From Saccharothrix australiensis (lineage in GTDB: Bacteria > Actinomycetota > Actinomycetes > Mycobacteriales > Pseudonocardiaceae): 64,000 nucleotides of DNA. The notes under the pieces were generated by a model that saw only the letters and a program-made list of their open reading frames with translations, did not search any database and was not told the DNA's origin. The position numbers were made by a program, and so were the translations under genes. The stretch covers positions 7,155,501-7,219,500 of the forward strand of contig NZ_RBXO01000001.1 of assembly GCF_003634935.1 (NCBI RefSeq), given 5' to 3'. The number at the start of each line of letters is the position of its first letter. Within the stretch, counting starts at the first letter, position 1. Positions 1-8,819 of the stretch are shown here, in pieces.

Positions 1-662
1 CGTTGGCGGAGGTGTTCCGCGAGTTCGACGAGGACGAGTCGCTGGCGGTGGCCGTGCTGCACGGCGAGGGCGGCACGTTCTGCTCCGGCGCGGACCTCAA
101 GGCGCTGGGCACCGAGCGCGGCAACGACCCGGAGTCGCCCGCCGGCCCGATGGGCCCGACGCGGCTGCGGCTGTCCAAGCCGGTCATCGCCGCGGTGTCC
201 GGGCACGCCGTCGCGGGCGGGCTGGAGCTCGCGCTGTGGTGCGACCTGCGGGTGGTGGACGAGGACGCCGTGTTCGGCGTGTTCTGCCGGCGGTGGGGCG
301 TGCCGCTGGTGGACGGCGGCACGGTGCGGCTGCCCCGGTTGATCGGGCGGTCGCGGGCGCTGGACCTCGTGCTGACCGGTCGGCCGGTGCTCGCCGACGA
401 GGCGCTCGCGATCGGGCTGGCCAACCGCGTGGTGCCCGCCGGGACGGCGCGGTCGGCGGCCGAGGCGCTGGCGCGGGAGATCGCCGCGTTCCCCCGGACG
501 TGCCTGCGCGAGGACCGGCTGTCGCTGCTGGAGCAGGACGGGATGACCGAGGCGGACGCGCTGGCCAACGAGCTGGCGCACGGCCTGGTGTCGCTGCGCG
601 AGGTGGGCGCCGGCCTCGGCCGCTTCCTCGCCGGCGAGGGGCGGCACGGCGCCTTCCCGTGA
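1..662 (+). CDS. Crotonase-fold (enoyl-CoA hydratase/isomerase family) protein, 5' end cut off
   Basis: The gene runs in from the left edge; the readable part (frame starts at base 3) gives 219 residues, so roughly 30 N-terminal residues are missing. Visible crotonase features are the oxyanion-hole segment GTFCSGADL, the second glycine-rich block AVAGGLELALWCDLR and the GGTVRLPRLIG helix. The Glu equivalent to Glu144 of rat crotonase is present in GGLEL, but the position of the second catalytic Glu (Glu164) is Cys in FGVFCRRWG. A plain hydratase is therefore doubtful; isomerase, hydrolase or another crotonase reaction is possible. It lies beside a branched-chain acyl-CoA operon but on the opposite strand, so shared function is inference. 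Confidence 0.85.
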   Translation, partial: LAEVFREFDEDESLAVAVLHGEGGTFCSGADLKALGTERGNDPESPAGPMGPTRLRLSKPVIAAVSGHAVAGGLELALWCDLRVVDEDAVFGVFCRRWGVPLVDGGTVRLPRLIGRSRALDLVLTGRPVLADEALAIGLANRVVPAGTARSAAEALAREIAAFPRTCLREDRLSLLEQDGMTEADALANELAHGLVSLREVGAGLGRFLAGEGRHGAFP

Positions 663-695
663 CCGGGCCGGCACCCGCGCGGGTACCGGCCCGGT
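662..695 (+). terminator. Hairpin terminator of the crotonase gene
   Basis: A 15-bp inverted repeat with one mismatch and a GCGC loop begins on the last base of the stop codon. There is no T-run, as is usual for high-GC actinomycete terminators. It sits between convergent genes and could act on both. Confidence 0.65.
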
Positions 696-714
696 GACGA
701 CGCCCGACGCGGTG

Positions 715-1206
715 TCAGAACGCGACGTGCACGTGGAACGAGCGGTCGGCGAGCGCGCCCGCCGAGTCGAAGGTCTGGATGAACAGGCCGTTGGCGGTGT
801 CGATCCGACCCACGACGTTGACCTCGCCGGACGGCGAGGCGCCGACGTTGCCGGGCAGGCCGAGCGTCGCCACGTACGCGCCGCGCGTGATGTCGCTGGC
901 GCCGAAGAACACCTCGTAGGTGCCGACGCCGATCCGCGCCGCACCCGAGGCGCCGAAGTTCTGGCCGGTCAACGTGCCGTTGTCGACCACGGCGTACACG
1001 AGCTGCGGCGTCACCTGGGCGGACCGGACGCCGACCAGCTTCGCCTGCTCCTGCGCCGCCGCGCTGAGCGGAGGTTGTTCGAAGGACGGCGCGCCCTGCG
1101 CGCCCACCGGGCCGGCGGACGCCATCTGGGCCGCGCCGAACACCAGCAGCGCGATCGCGGCCAAGGCCGCGAGCACGCGGTTTCTGACGGTGGATGAACG
1201 GAACAT
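715..1206 (-). CDS. Small secreted protein of unknown family
   Basis: 163 residues. The ATG at 1206 is chosen because GGGAGGG lies about 8 nt upstream; an upstream in-frame extension has no signal-peptide character. The N-terminus (MFRSSTVRNR then a hydrophobic run ending ASAGPV) is a typical Sec signal peptide, with cleavage likely near residue 31. The mature part of about 130 residues is rich in Gly, Val and Thr, has no cysteine, and its alternating pattern suggests a beta-sandwich. I do not recognise the family. It converges on the crotonase gene with a hairpin between them. Export is well supported; function is unknown. Confidence 0.75.
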   Translation of the reverse strand: MFRSSTVRNRVLAALAAIALLVFGAAQMASAGPVGAQGAPSFEQPPLSAAAQEQAKLVGVRSAQVTPQLVYAVVDNGTLTGQNFGASGAARIGVGTYEVFFGASDITRGAYVATLGLPGNVGASPSGEVNVVGRIDTANGLFIQTFDSAGALADRSFHVHVAF

Positions 1207-1440
1207 CGGGCAGATCCCTCCCCTGATCTCCTCGCCGGCCCCCGCCGGCCCACCCAGCATCCCCCGCCGCACGCGCCGCGCGCACGACGCATTCGGCCGC
1301 AACTTTCAACAGAGTACTGGCGCAACCGACCTAATCGGACCCGAGCACGCCCGAGAAGTGCGGCCGGCACCCGTCCGAAAGGACAGGCCCGGTCTCGGAA
1401 ACCGTTGCGCGGCAACGCGACGCGGTCCGTGCACGCGGCG

Positions 1441-2595
1441 CTATCGAAGGCCGAGCTCGCGGGCGATCAGCATCTTCTGCACCTCGCTGGTGCCCTCGCC
1501 GATCTCCAGGATCTTGGCGTCCCGGTAGAACCGGCCGACCGGGTACTCGTTCATGAAGCCGTAGCCGCCGAATACCTGCGTGGCCTCACGGGCGTTGTCC
1601 ATCGCCGCCTCCGACGAGACGAGCTTCGCGATCGCCGCCTCCCGCTTGAACGGCTCGCCGCGCAGCATCTTCGCCGCCGCCTGGTAGTAGGCCAGCCGCG
1701 CGGTGTGCGTGCGGGCCTCCATCTCGGCGATCTTGAACTGGATCGCCTGGTACTCCCCGATCCGACGGCCGAACGCCTCGCGCTCGCCGGCGTACCGCAG
1801 GCACTCGTCCACGCAGCCCTGCGCCAGCCCGACGCCGATCGCGGCGATCGCGACGCGGCCCTCGTCCAGCGTCTGGAGGAACTGCGCGTACCCGCGCCCG
1901 CGCTCGCCGAGCAGGTTCGCGGCGGGCACCCGGCAGTCCTGGAAGGACAGCTCGCGCGTGTCGGAGGCGTTCCAGCCGACCTTGGAGTACTTGCGGGACA
2001 CCGAGAAGCCGGGCGTGCCGGACGGCACGATGATCGCCGAGATCTCCGGCTTGCCGTTCTCCCGCCGCCCGGTCACCGCCGCGACCGTCACCAGGCCGGT
2101 GATGTCCGTGCCCGAGTTCGTGATGAACGCCTTGGTGCCGTTGAGGACCCACTCGTCGCCGTCCAGCCGCGCGGTGGTGCGCAGCGCGCCCGCGTCCGAG
2201 CCGCCGCCGGGCTCGGTCAGCCCGAACGCGCCGAGCTTCGCCGCCGAGCAGAGCGCGGGCAGCCACTCGGCCCGCTGCTCGGCGCTGCCGAATCGGTACA
2301 CCGGCATCGCGCCGAGCGACACGCCCGCCTCCAGCGTGATGGCCACGGACGAGTCGACCCGCGCCAGCTCCTCCAGCGCGAGGCACAGCGCGAAGTAGTC
2401 GCCGCCCATGCCGCCGAACTCCTCGGGGAACGGCAGGCCGAACAGGCCCATCCGGCCCATCTTCGCCACGATCCCGTACGGGAACTCCTCGCGCTCGTAG
2501 AACCCGCCGATGACCGGGGCGACCTCCTCCCGCGCGAACTCCTCGACGGTCTTGCGCAGGGCCTCGTACTCCTCGTCGAGGCGGAAGTCCAACAT
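1441..2595 (-). CDS. Acyl-CoA dehydrogenase, FadE19-like, of the AccA1/AccD1 operon
   Basis: A 384-residue FAD-dependent acyl-CoA dehydrogenase, full length for the family, which oxidises an acyl-CoA to the 2-enoyl-CoA. The FAD/substrate segment FGLTEPGGGSDAGALRT and the C-terminal EIGEGTSEVQ are clear. E367 in GEGT is the catalytic base position of short/medium-chain enzymes; classical isovaleryl-CoA dehydrogenases have a non-acidic residue there, so a methyl-branched short acyl-CoA is the safer substrate guess. It is last in the operon: TGA of accA1 and this ATG are separated by three bases. Gene order accD1-accA1-fadE19 matches mycobacteria. The role in leucine or branched-chain degradation is inferred from that context. 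Confidence 0.9.
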   Translation of the reverse strand: MLDFRLDEEYEALRKTVEEFAREEVAPVIGGFYEREEFPYGIVAKMGRMGLFGLPFPEEFGGMGGDYFALCLALEELARVDSSVAITLEAGVSLGAMPVYRFGSAEQRAEWLPALCSAAKLGAFGLTEPGGGSDAGALRTTARLDGDEWVLNGTKAFITNSGTDITGLVTVAAVTGRRENGKPEISAIIVPSGTPGFSVSRKYSKVGWNASDTRELSFQDCRVPAANLLGERGRGYAQFLQTLDEGRVAIAAIGVGLAQGCVDECLRYAGEREAFGRRIGEYQAIQFKIAEMEARTHTARLAYYQAAAKMLRGEPFKREAAIAKLVSSEAAMDNAREATQVFGGYGFMNEYPVGRFYRDAKILEIGEGTSEVQKMLIARELGLR

Positions 2596-2598
2596 CGC

Positions 2599-4521
2599 TC
2601 ACTCCTGGTGGGGCACGACGACGGCTAGGGTCTCGTCCAGCGCGACCTGTTGGCCCGCCCGGACGTTCACTTCGGCGAGCACGCCGTCGACGGGTGCGGT
2701 GACGGTGTGCTCCATCTTCATGGCCTCGACCACGAACAGCGCCTGACCAGCGGTGACGTGGTCGCCCGACGCGGCGCGCACGACCAGCACGGTGCCGGGC
2801 ATGGGGCTGGTGACCGGGCCGGCGCTGCCCTCGGCCCGGTGCGCGGACAGCTCGGACCGCTCGGTCTCGGTCAACGCCCACGTGCGGCCGTCCGCGCCGA
2901 GCCACAGGACGTTCCCGGCGCGGGCCATCGCGTACCGGCGGGCACCGACGACCAGGTCGCCGTCCACGACCGAGGCCGTGAGCCGGCGCGGTTCACCCTC
3001 GCCCACCACGACTTCCTCGCCGCGCACCCGCACGTCCACGTCGCCCACGCGCCAGGTGGTCCACGCGTGCTCGCCGATCCGCCAGCCGCCGGTCCGCTCC
3101 CACGGGTCCTCGCCGCGCAGCGAGAGCTGCCGCTCCAGCGCGGCGGCGGCGTACACCTCGTCCGGCACGTCGTCGCGCACCAGCCCGGCCAGCTTGCGCT
3201 CGACCAGGCCGGTGTCCAGCGCGCCCGCGCGGACGTCCTCGTCGGCCAGCAGCGCCCGCAGGAACGGGATGTTCGTCGTCACGCCGAGCAGCACCATCCG
3301 CCCGAGCGCGGAGTCCAGGCGCCGCAACGCCTCCTCGCGCGTGTCGCCGTGCGCGACCACCTTGGCCAGCATGGGGTCGTAGTCGCTGCCGACGGTCAGC
3401 CCCACGCGCAGCGCCGAGTCCACGCGCACGTCGTCCGGCTCGCGCAGGGCCAGCACGGTGCCGCCCGTGGGCAGGAATCCGCGCGCCGGGTCCTCGGCGT
3501 ACACGCGGGCCTCGACGGCGTGCCCGGTGAGCCGCACGTCGCCCAGCCGGAGGTGCTCGCCGGCGGCCACGCGGAGCTGCCACTCCACCAGGTCGACCCC
3601 GGTCACCAGCTCCGTCACCGGGTGCTCGACCTGGAGGCGGGTGTTCATCTCCATGAAGAAGTAGTCGCCGGTGCCGCCGTCCACGATGAACTCGACGGTG
3701 CCCGCGCCGACGTAGCCGACGGACTTCGCGGCGTCCACGGCGGCGCGGCCCATCGCCGCGCGGGCCTCCGCCGTGAGCAGCGGTGACGGCGCTTCCTCGA
3801 TGATCTTCTGGTGCCTGCGCTGGAGGCTGCACTCCCGCTCGCCGAGGTGCACGACCTCGCCGTGTGCGTCGGCCAGCACCTGGATCTCGACGTGCCGCGG
3901 GTTGGTGACGAACCGCTCGACGAGCAGGGTGTCGTCGCCGAACGAGCCGCGCGCCTCGCGGCGGGCCGACTCGATCGCGTCGCGCAGCTCCGCCGGCGCG
4001 CGCACCAGGCGCATCCCCTTCCCGCCACCGCCGGCGGACGGCTTGAGCAGCACCGGGAACCCGATCTCACCGGCCGCGGCCACCAGGTCGTCGTCGGTCA
4101 TCCCGACCTCGGTGCGGCCCGGCACCACGGGCACGCCCGCCGCCCGCACGGTCCGCTTGGCGCGGATCTTGTCGCCCATCGCGTCGATCGCGTCGGCGGG
4201 CGGCCCGATGAACACCAGCCCGGCCTTCTCGCACGCCCGCGCGAACTCGGCGTTCTCGGACAGGAAGCCGTAGCCGGGGTGGATCGCCCGCGCGCCGGTC
4301 TCCCGCGCCGCGTCGAGCACCCGCTCCACCGACAGGTAGCTCTCGCGCGCGGCGGCGGGTCCGATGCGGACGGCCACGTCCGCGAGCCGCACGTGCTGCG
4401 CGTCGGCGTCGGCGTCGCTGTACACGGCGACCGACCTGATCCCGAACCGCCGCAGCGCGCGGATCACGCGGACCGCGATCTCGCCGCGGTTGGCCACCAG
4501 GACGCAGTCGAACATGCCCAT
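2599..4521 (-). CDS. accA1: Acyl-CoA carboxylase alpha subunit (biotin carboxylase + BCCP), AccA1/MccA type
   Basis: A 640-residue biotin-dependent carboxylase subunit. The N-terminal biotin carboxylase ([18 protein letters not shown]-grasp loop [11 protein letters not shown], active-site [13 protein letters not shown]) is followed by a linker and a C-terminal biotin carrier domain with EAMKMEH, the Lys near residue 602 carrying biotin. Length and order match the methylcrotonyl-CoA carboxylase alpha family. The stop of accD1 and this ATG overlap by one base (TGATG), so translation is coupled; an in-frame ATG six bases further in is the alternative start. With accD1 it should carboxylate 3-methylcrotonyl-CoA or a related branched enoyl-CoA. 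The exact substrate is inferred from gene order. Confidence 0.92.
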   Translation of the reverse strand: MGMFDCVLVANRGEIAVRVIRALRRFGIRSVAVYSDADADAQHVRLADVAVRIGPAAARESYLSVERVLDAARETGARAIHPGYGFLSENAEFARACEKAGLVFIGPPADAIDAMGDKIRAKRTVRAAGVPVVPGRTEVGMTDDDLVAAAGEIGFPVLLKPSAGGGGKGMRLVRAPAELRDAIESARREARGSFGDDTLLVERFVTNPRHVEIQVLADAHGEVVHLGERECSLQRRHQKIIEEAPSPLLTAEARAAMGRAAVDAAKSVGYVGAGTVEFIVDGGTGDYFFMEMNTRLQVEHPVTELVTGVDLVEWQLRVAAGEHLRLGDVRLTGHAVEARVYAEDPARGFLPTGGTVLALREPDDVRVDSALRVGLTVGSDYDPMLAKVVAHGDTREEALRRLDSALGRMVLLGVTTNIPFLRALLADEDVRAGALDTGLVERKLAGLVRDDVPDEVYAAAALERQLSLRGEDPWERTGGWRIGEHAWTTWRVGDVDVRVRGEEVVVGEGEPRRLTASVVDGDLVVGARRYAMARAGNVLWLGADGRTWALTETERSELSAHRAEGSAGPVTSPMPGTVLVVRAASGDHVTAGQALFVVEAMKMEHTVTAPVDGVLAEVNVRAGQQVALDETLAVVVPHQE

Positions 4522-6125
4522 CACATCCGGAAGACGCCGTAGCCGACAGGGTCCAGCGGCGCGTTGGCCGCCGCGGACAGCGCGAGCCCGAGCACCGTGC
4601 GGGTGTCCTTCGGGTCGATCACGCCGTCGTCCCACAGCCGCGCCGTGGAGTAGTACGGGTTGCCCTGGTCCTCGTACTGGCGGCGGATGGGCGCCTTGAA
4701 CGCCTCCTCGTCCTCCGCCGACCACGAGTCGCCGAGCTGGTCGCGCCGCACCGTCGCGAGCACCGACGCGGCCTGTTCGCCGCCCATCACGGAGATGCGG
4801 GCGTTCGGCCACATCCACAGGAACCGCGGCGAGTACGCCCGGCCGCACATCGAGTAGTTGCCCGCGCCGAACGAGCCGCCGATGACGACGGTGAACTTCG
4901 GCACCCGCGCGCACGCCACGGCGGTGACCATCTTCGCCCCGTGCTTGGCGATGCCGCCCGCCTCGTACTCGCGGCCGACCATGAACCCGCTGATGTTCTG
5001 GAGGAACACCAGCGGGACGCTGCGCCGGTCGCACAGCTGGATGAAGTGCGCGCCCTTCAGCGCCGACTCGCCGAACAGGACGCCGTTGTTCGCCACGATG
5101 CCGACGGGGTGGCCGTGGATGCGCGCGAACCCCGTGACCAGGGTCGCGCCGTACTCCTTCTTGAACTCCTGGAACCGGCTGCCGTCGACCACCCGCGCGA
5201 TCACCTCGCGCACGTCGTAGGGCGTGCGGCTGTCCGTGGGCACCACTCCGTACAGCTCGTCCGGGTCCACCGCCGGTTCGACGCTCGGCTCGACGCGCCA
5301 GGGCCGCTCGGCGCGCGGCCCGAGGGTGCCGACGATGGAGCGGACGATCCGCAGCGCGTGCGCGTCGTCGTCCGCGAGGTGGTCGGTCACGCCGGACGTG
5401 CGCGCGTGGAGGTCGCCGCCGCCCAGCTCCTCGGCCGTGACGACCTCGCCGGTCGCGGCCTTCACCAGCGGCGGGCCGCCGAGGAAGATCGTGCCCTGGC
5501 CGCGCACGATGACGGCCTCGTCGCTCATCGCCGGCACGTACGCGCCGCCCGCCGTGCACGAGCCGAGCACGGCGGCGATCTGCGGTATGCCCAGGCGGGA
5601 CATGGTGGCCTGGTTGAAGAAGATCCGCCCGAAGTGCTCGCGGTCCGGGAACACCTCGTCCTGCCGGGGCAGGAACGCGCCGCCGGAGTCGACCAGGTAG
5701 ACGCACGGCAGCCGGTTCTGCAACGCCACTTCCTGCGCGCGCAGGTGCTTCTTGACCGTCATCGGGTAGTACGTGCCGCCCTTGACGGTGGCGTCGTTGG
5801 CGACGACCACGCACTCGCGCCCCGACACCCGACCGACGCCGGTGATGATGCCCGCCGCGGGCGCTTCGCCGTCGTAGAGGCCGTCGGCGGCCAGCGGTGA
5901 CAGCTCCAGGAACGGCGAGCCGGGGTCCAGCAGCGTGTCCACCCGGTCGCGCGGCAGCAGCTTGCCGCGCTCGACGTGGCGGGCGCGGGCCTTGTCCGAC
6001 CCGCCGCGGGCCGCCGCGGCGAGCTTGGCGCGCAGGTCGTGGACGAGGGCGGTGTGCTCGTCCGCGTACCGCCGGAACGCCTCGCCCGACTTGTCGGCGG
6101 CGCTGCGGAGGACGGGCGCGTCCAT
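4521..6125 (-). CDS. accD1: Acyl-CoA carboxylase beta subunit (carboxyltransferase), AccD1/MccB type
   Basis: A 534-residue carboxyltransferase with two crotonase-like halves. Segments such as [28 protein letters not shown] and [20 protein letters not shown] are characteristic of methylcrotonyl-CoA carboxylase beta subunits. It moves carboxyl from biotin on AccA1 to the acyl-CoA. The ATG is supported by GAGGAG about 9 nt upstream. It is first in the operon, and its promoter region carries two copies of a 16-bp inverted-repeat operator also found before the nearby tetR, so TetR repression is likely. The alternative, a propionyl-CoA carboxylase, is less likely because an acyl-CoA dehydrogenase is co-transcribed. 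Confidence 0.92.
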   Translation of the reverse strand: MDAPVLRSAADKSGEAFRRYADEHTALVHDLRAKLAAAARGGSDKARARHVERGKLLPRDRVDTLLDPGSPFLELSPLAADGLYDGEAPAAGIITGVGRVSGRECVVVANDATVKGGTYYPMTVKKHLRAQEVALQNRLPCVYLVDSGGAFLPRQDEVFPDREHFGRIFFNQATMSRLGIPQIAAVLGSCTAGGAYVPAMSDEAVIVRGQGTIFLGGPPLVKAATGEVVTAEELGGGDLHARTSGVTDHLADDDAHALRIVRSIVGTLGPRAERPWRVEPSVEPAVDPDELYGVVPTDSRTPYDVREVIARVVDGSRFQEFKKEYGATLVTGFARIHGHPVGIVANNGVLFGESALKGAHFIQLCDRRSVPLVFLQNISGFMVGREYEAGGIAKHGAKMVTAVACARVPKFTVVIGGSFGAGNYSMCGRAYSPRFLWMWPNARISVMGGEQAASVLATVRRDQLGDSWSAEDEEAFKAPIRRQYEDQGNPYYSTARLWDDGVIDPKDTRTVLGLALSAAANAPLDPVGYGVFRM

Positions 6126-6141
6126 GCCGGGACTCCTCGCG

Positions 6142-6183
6142 GTTAGCAGTCGTTAACCCGAGGCGATGTTAGCGCTTGTTAAC
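6142..6183 (-). promoter_or_regulatory. Tandem TetR-type operators in the accD1 promoter
   Basis: Two 16-bp near-palindromes, GTTAGCAGTCGTTAAC (6142-6157) and GTTAGCGCTTGTTAAC (6168-6183), lie 17-58 nt upstream of the accD1 start. A third copy, GTTAACGCTCGTTTAC, is in the tetR promoter at 7193-7208. The shared consensus is GTTARCGCTCGTTAAC. Placement suits a repressor blocking RNA polymerase. Confidence 0.7.
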
Positions 6184-6207
6184 GACTCCGTCCACCACCC
6201 CGGCAGC

Positions 6208-6241
6208 GGTGGAGGGGGCCGCCGGGGCGACCCCCTCCACC
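6208..6241 (-). terminator. Hairpin terminator of the lipase gene
   Basis: A perfect 11-bp stem (GGTGGAGGGGG paired with CCCCCTCCACC) with a 12-nt loop begins 14 nt beyond the lipase stop codon. It separates the lipase gene from the accD1 promoter on the same strand. Confidence 0.7.
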
Positions 6242-6254
6242 CGTCGCCGGGGTG

Positions 6255-7046
6255 TCAGCCGGTGACGGCGGCCAGGTGCGGCAGGTAGCCGAGGCGCTGG
6301 CCGTCCCGGTTCGGGTGGTAGGACTCCTCGACCGGCCAGGACAGGCTGTTCAGCCACCAGTCGGACGAGCAGATCTCGTGCCCGGAGAACGCGCCGCGCA
6401 GGTCGCGGTAGGTGAACGACTTCGCGGCGGCCCGGCCGGAGACGACCGAGTGGAGCGTGTCGGCGGCCGAGTTGATCGCCGAGCGCTTGGTGTCGCTCAG
6501 GCCGACCGAGCACGAGCCCGGCACCTTGTACAGGCGCGGGTAGCCCAGGACGACCACCTTCGCGGACGGCGCGCGGCCCCGGATCTGGGCGTAGACGTTG
6601 TCCAGCAGGCCGGGCAGCGTCTTCGTGGCGTAGGTCTTGGCCTCCTCGACCCTGGTGCGGCACGTCTGGTCGGAGCCGAACGTGCAGGTGCTGATGACGT
6701 CGGTGAAGCCGGCGTCGTTCCCACCGATCGAGATGCTGACCAGCGTGGTGGCCGCGCTCAGCGCGCCGACCTGGTTGGCGAGGACGTCGCCGGTGCGCGC
6801 GCCGGAGCACGCGACGAACTTGAAGCTCGCGGGCGCGTGCGACGCGGCCCAGAGCGCCGGGTAGGCGTACTGGCTGCGCTTGCAGGAGCCGCTGTCGCCG
6901 TAATAGGAGCCGGTGCCGGTGCCGGAGGAGTAGGAATCGCCGAGCGCGACGTAGTGCGCGCCGGCCTGGGCTTGCGCGGGTACGGCGGTGAGCAGCGCGG
7001 CGGCCGCGGCGAGGGCGGCGCCGAGCAGGGTTCGGACAGGGCGCAT
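6255..7046 (-). CDS. Secreted SGNH/GDSL-type lipase/esterase
   Basis: 263 residues with a Sec signal peptide ending near PAQAQA. The nucleophile block is VALGDSYSSG (GDSY rather than GDSL), followed by SIGGNDAGF (block III, oxyanion Asn) and SYHPNRDGQ (catalytic His, block V). Cysteine pairs around CKRSQ/CSG, CTFGSDQTC and CSVG/CSS match the three disulphides of Streptomyces extracellular SGNH lipases of similar size. The start is set by GGGAGG 8 nt before the ATG and by the signal peptide. It lies between the accD1 operon and tetR but has its own terminator and promoter, so a tie to acyl-CoA breakdown (supply of fatty acids) is only suggestive. Confidence 0.9.
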   Translation of the reverse strand: MRPVRTLLGAALAAAAALLTAVPAQAQAGAHYVALGDSYSSGTGTGSYYGDSGSCKRSQYAYPALWAASHAPASFKFVACSGARTGDVLANQVGALSAATTLVSISIGGNDAGFTDVISTCTFGSDQTCRTRVEEAKTYATKTLPGLLDNVYAQIRGRAPSAKVVVLGYPRLYKVPGSCSVGLSDTKRSAINSAADTLHSVVSGRAAAKSFTYRDLRGAFSGHEICSSDWWLNSLSWPVEESYHPNRDGQRLGYLPHLAAVTG

Positions 7047-7098
7047 CGAGGAGCCTCCCGGAGGGAAACACGCAGGGTGGTGATGCGGAGCACATCCA

Positions 7099-7114
7099 GA
7101 GTTACCAGCTGGTA
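7099..7114 (-). promoter_or_regulatory. Lipase promoter region with a 12-bp palindrome
   Basis: TACCAGCTGGTA (7103-7114) is a perfect palindrome that overlaps a -10-like TAACTC (7104 to 7099 on the minus strand) upstream of the lipase gene. A repressor site is plausible; the regulator is unknown. Confidence 0.4.
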
Positions 7115-7192
7115 CGCGCGGTAAGAAGACCTGGTCGGGAAACAACTTCGCGTTACAACCCGACCGGTCGAAGATCCGCGGCCGGCCACGCG

Positions 7193-7233
7193 GTTAACGC
7201 TCGTTTACGTTTTGCCGCCGACGCGTTTAGGAT
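7193..7233 (+). promoter_or_regulatory. tetR promoter with operator
   Basis: The operator GTTAACGCTCGTTTAC (7193-7208) overlaps the -35 position, and TAGGAT (7228-7233) is a good -10. Seven bases separate the -10 from the GTG at 7241, so the transcript probably starts on the start codon. Operator overlap with the -35 implies autorepression. Confidence 0.7.
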
Positions 7234-7240
7234 GGGTGCC

Positions 7241-7855
7241 GTGTCAGCCGAAGGTGTGAAGCAGACGCGGCGGGAGCAGATCCTGGACGCGGCGGCCGAG
7301 CTGTTCGCCCGGCACGGCTTCCACGGTGTCGGCATCGACGACATCGGCGCGGCCGTCGGCATCTCCGGGCCGGCGCTCTACCGGCACTTCCGCAGCAAGG
7401 ACGCGATGCTCGGCGAGATGCTGACGTCGATCTCCGAGCGCCTGCTCGAAGGCGGGCAGGCCAGGGTGTCGGCGTCGCCCGACGCGGCGGCGGCCCTGCA
7501 CGCCCTGGTCCGCTGGCACGTCGACTTCGCGCTGGACGACCCGGCGCTGATCACCGTCCAGATGCGCAACCTGGCGAACCTGACCGACCCGGACCGCCGC
7601 CGCGTGCGGGCGCTCCAGCGCCGGTACGTCGAGGTGTGGGTCTCGACGCTCCAGGAGAGCGTGGCGGTGGACGAGCCGACCGCCCGCGCCGCCGCGCACG
7701 CCGTGTTCGGCCTCATCAACTCGACGCCGCACAGCGCCCACCTCGACCGCGACCAGATGGCCGCCCTGCTGACCCGCATGGCGCTGGCCTCCCTGACCAC
7801 CGCGGGCGTCCTGGTGACCGCGCAGCCCGTCACCGCGCAGCCCGCCACCGGGTGA
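7241..7855 (+). CDS. TetR-family regulator, probable repressor of the accD1 operon and itself
   Basis: 204 residues from GTG 7241, preferred over ATG 7232 because that ATG lies inside the -10 box. The N-terminal helix-turn-helix is clear (REQILDAAAELFARHG, then GIDDIGAAVGISGPALYRHF, then RSKDAMLGEML), followed by an all-helical ligand-binding half. Known mycobacterial relatives next to accD1/accA1 (Rv2506/BkaR) control branched-chain keto-acid catabolism; assignment to that group rests on context. Shared 16-bp operators before this gene and before accD1 support direct control. The ligand is probably an acyl-CoA intermediate (inference). Confidence 0.85.
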   Translation: MSAEGVKQTRREQILDAAAELFARHGFHGVGIDDIGAAVGISGPALYRHFRSKDAMLGEMLTSISERLLEGGQARVSASPDAAAALHALVRWHVDFALDDPALITVQMRNLANLTDPDRRRVRALQRRYVEVWVSTLQESVAVDEPTARAAAHAVFGLINSTPHSAHLDRDQMAALLTRMALASLTTAGVLVTAQPVTAQPATG

Positions 7856-7860
7856 CCGCG

Positions 7861-7877
7861 CCGCCCGCACCGGGCGG
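7861..7877 (+). terminator. Hairpin terminator of tetR
   Basis: CCGCCCG, loop CAC, CGGGCGG begins 5 nt after the tetR stop: a perfect 7-bp stem with a short loop. Confidence 0.55.
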
Positions 7878-8061
7878 CCACCGCCGCGGCGTCGTCACCG
7901 CACGGCGCGACTCAAGCGGGTCCCTCCGCCGGTCGATGAGGTGGTCGTGATCACCCGCCGGCACCGGGGGCGCGCCGCACCCCGCCGAACCCCGCGACCC
8001 CTCCCCCCGGCCCGGACCTCTCGCACACGACTCGCCGCCGGACGGGCCGACGGTCGGCCGC

Positions 8062-8457
8062 GTGCTGTCCGCGTTCGTGCGGCACCACCGACCGATCCGC
8101 TGGGATGACGGGCGGTTCCACTGCGAGGCGGGCTTCCAGCGCGCGCTGATCGACGTGGACGCCGCGCTCACCGCCCTGGTCGGCCTGGGCCACAGCGCCT
8201 CGGTCGACCTCGCGCGGAGCTGCCCGGCGCGGAGCTGCGGTGCGCGAACCTCGCCGGCGCGGCGCTGCGGGTCGCCGACCTGCGCGGCGCGGACCTCGGC
8301 GGACCTCGGCGGCGCGCGGCTGGCCGGCGCGAAGCTGGCCGGCGAGAACATCCGGGCGGCGGCGCTGGGCGAGGCGGACCGGCAGGCCGCGCTCGCGCGC
8401 GGAGCCGTGGACCGGGAGCACACCACACCACCCGATGGGTGCACCGGGCCGCGTTGA
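8062..8457 (+). pseudogene. Frameshifted pentapeptide-repeat protein gene
   Basis: The 5' half reads in one frame with strongly GC-rich third positions (VRHHRPIRWDDGRFHCEAGF). From about 8214 the A(D/N)LXX pentapeptide pattern continues one frame over (GAELPGAELRCANLAGAALR, then VADLRGADLGG) and switches back near 8305 into GARLAGAKLAGENIRAAALG. The second switch is explained by an exact 10-bp tandem duplication (8291-8300 and 8301-8310); removing one unit restores one continuous repeat frame. The first switch, near 8205-8214, looks like a small deletion. A known relative is the MfpA/Qnr type of beta-helix, but function here is unknown. Either the gene is decaying or the assembly holds two errors. 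Confidence 0.6.
8291..8310 (+). repeat. 10-bp tandem duplication breaking the pentapeptide frame
   Basis: GGACCTCGGC occurs twice with no spacer. The +10 shift explains the return to the original reading frame downstream. Confidence 0.8.
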
Positions 8458-8529
8458 CCGAGCGCGCCGGCGACGGGCGCCGTAGCGTGCCCCCGAGCCC
8501 CGGCCCGAGCCCGTCCGCGGAGGAGCGCC

Positions 8530-8742
8530 ATGTCCGAGGACCCCGGAGCCGGACCCCCGTCCAGGCACCGCAGCGGTGACCCCATCCCGGCCGACCGGGG
8601 CCGGCGCTACTACCGGTGGACCGACCCGGACACGCACGAGGTGGGCGGGTACGAGTGCCTGGAGCCGCCCGGCACGTTCGCGACCAAGCGCGGCAAGGAG
8701 GTCACCTGGACCGACGTGGGCGCCTGCCCGAGCGAGGCGTAG
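8530..8742 (+). CDS. Small hypothetical protein
   Basis: 70 residues; the ATG is preceded by GGAGGAGCGCC, a strong ribosome-binding site with good spacing. The protein is hydrophilic, with a Gly/Pro/Arg-rich start and a compact second half containing RRYYRWTDPDTHEVGGYEC and two cysteines (CLEPP near residue 43, GACPS near the end). No signal peptide or membrane segment is visible. I do not recognise the family. It lies between a broken pentapeptide gene and a leaderless promoter for the next gene. Confidence 0.7.
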   Translation: MSEDPGAGPPSRHRSGDPIPADRGRRYYRWTDPDTHEVGGYECLEPPGTFATKRGKEVTWTDVGACPSEA

Positions 8743-8780
8743 GGGGTGGGGCCGGCCCCCGGCGCGGTGGGGGTGGCCGG

Positions 8781-8810
8781 TTGGCGCGCCGCGTTGCCGA
8801 TCCGTAACCT
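8781..8810 (+). promoter_or_regulatory. Promoter of the phospholipase-acyltransferase gene
   Basis: TTGGCG (8781-8786), 18-bp spacer, TAACCT (8805-8810), then nine bases to the ATG at 8820. No ribosome-binding site is visible, so a leaderless or near-leaderless transcript is expected. Confidence 0.55.
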
Positions 8811-8819
8811 TGGCGGTCG

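Noticed and set aside
694-1528. Long plus-strand open frames opposite the secreted protein gene
   Set aside because: Arg/Ala/Pro-rich shadow frames typical of the antisense strand of GC-rich genes; the minus-strand gene has a signal peptide and ribosome-binding site.
7830-8585. Minus-strand open frame across the pentapeptide region
   Set aside because: Low-complexity Ala/Arg/Pro translation and no start signal; the plus strand shows the repeat pattern and GC-rich third positions.
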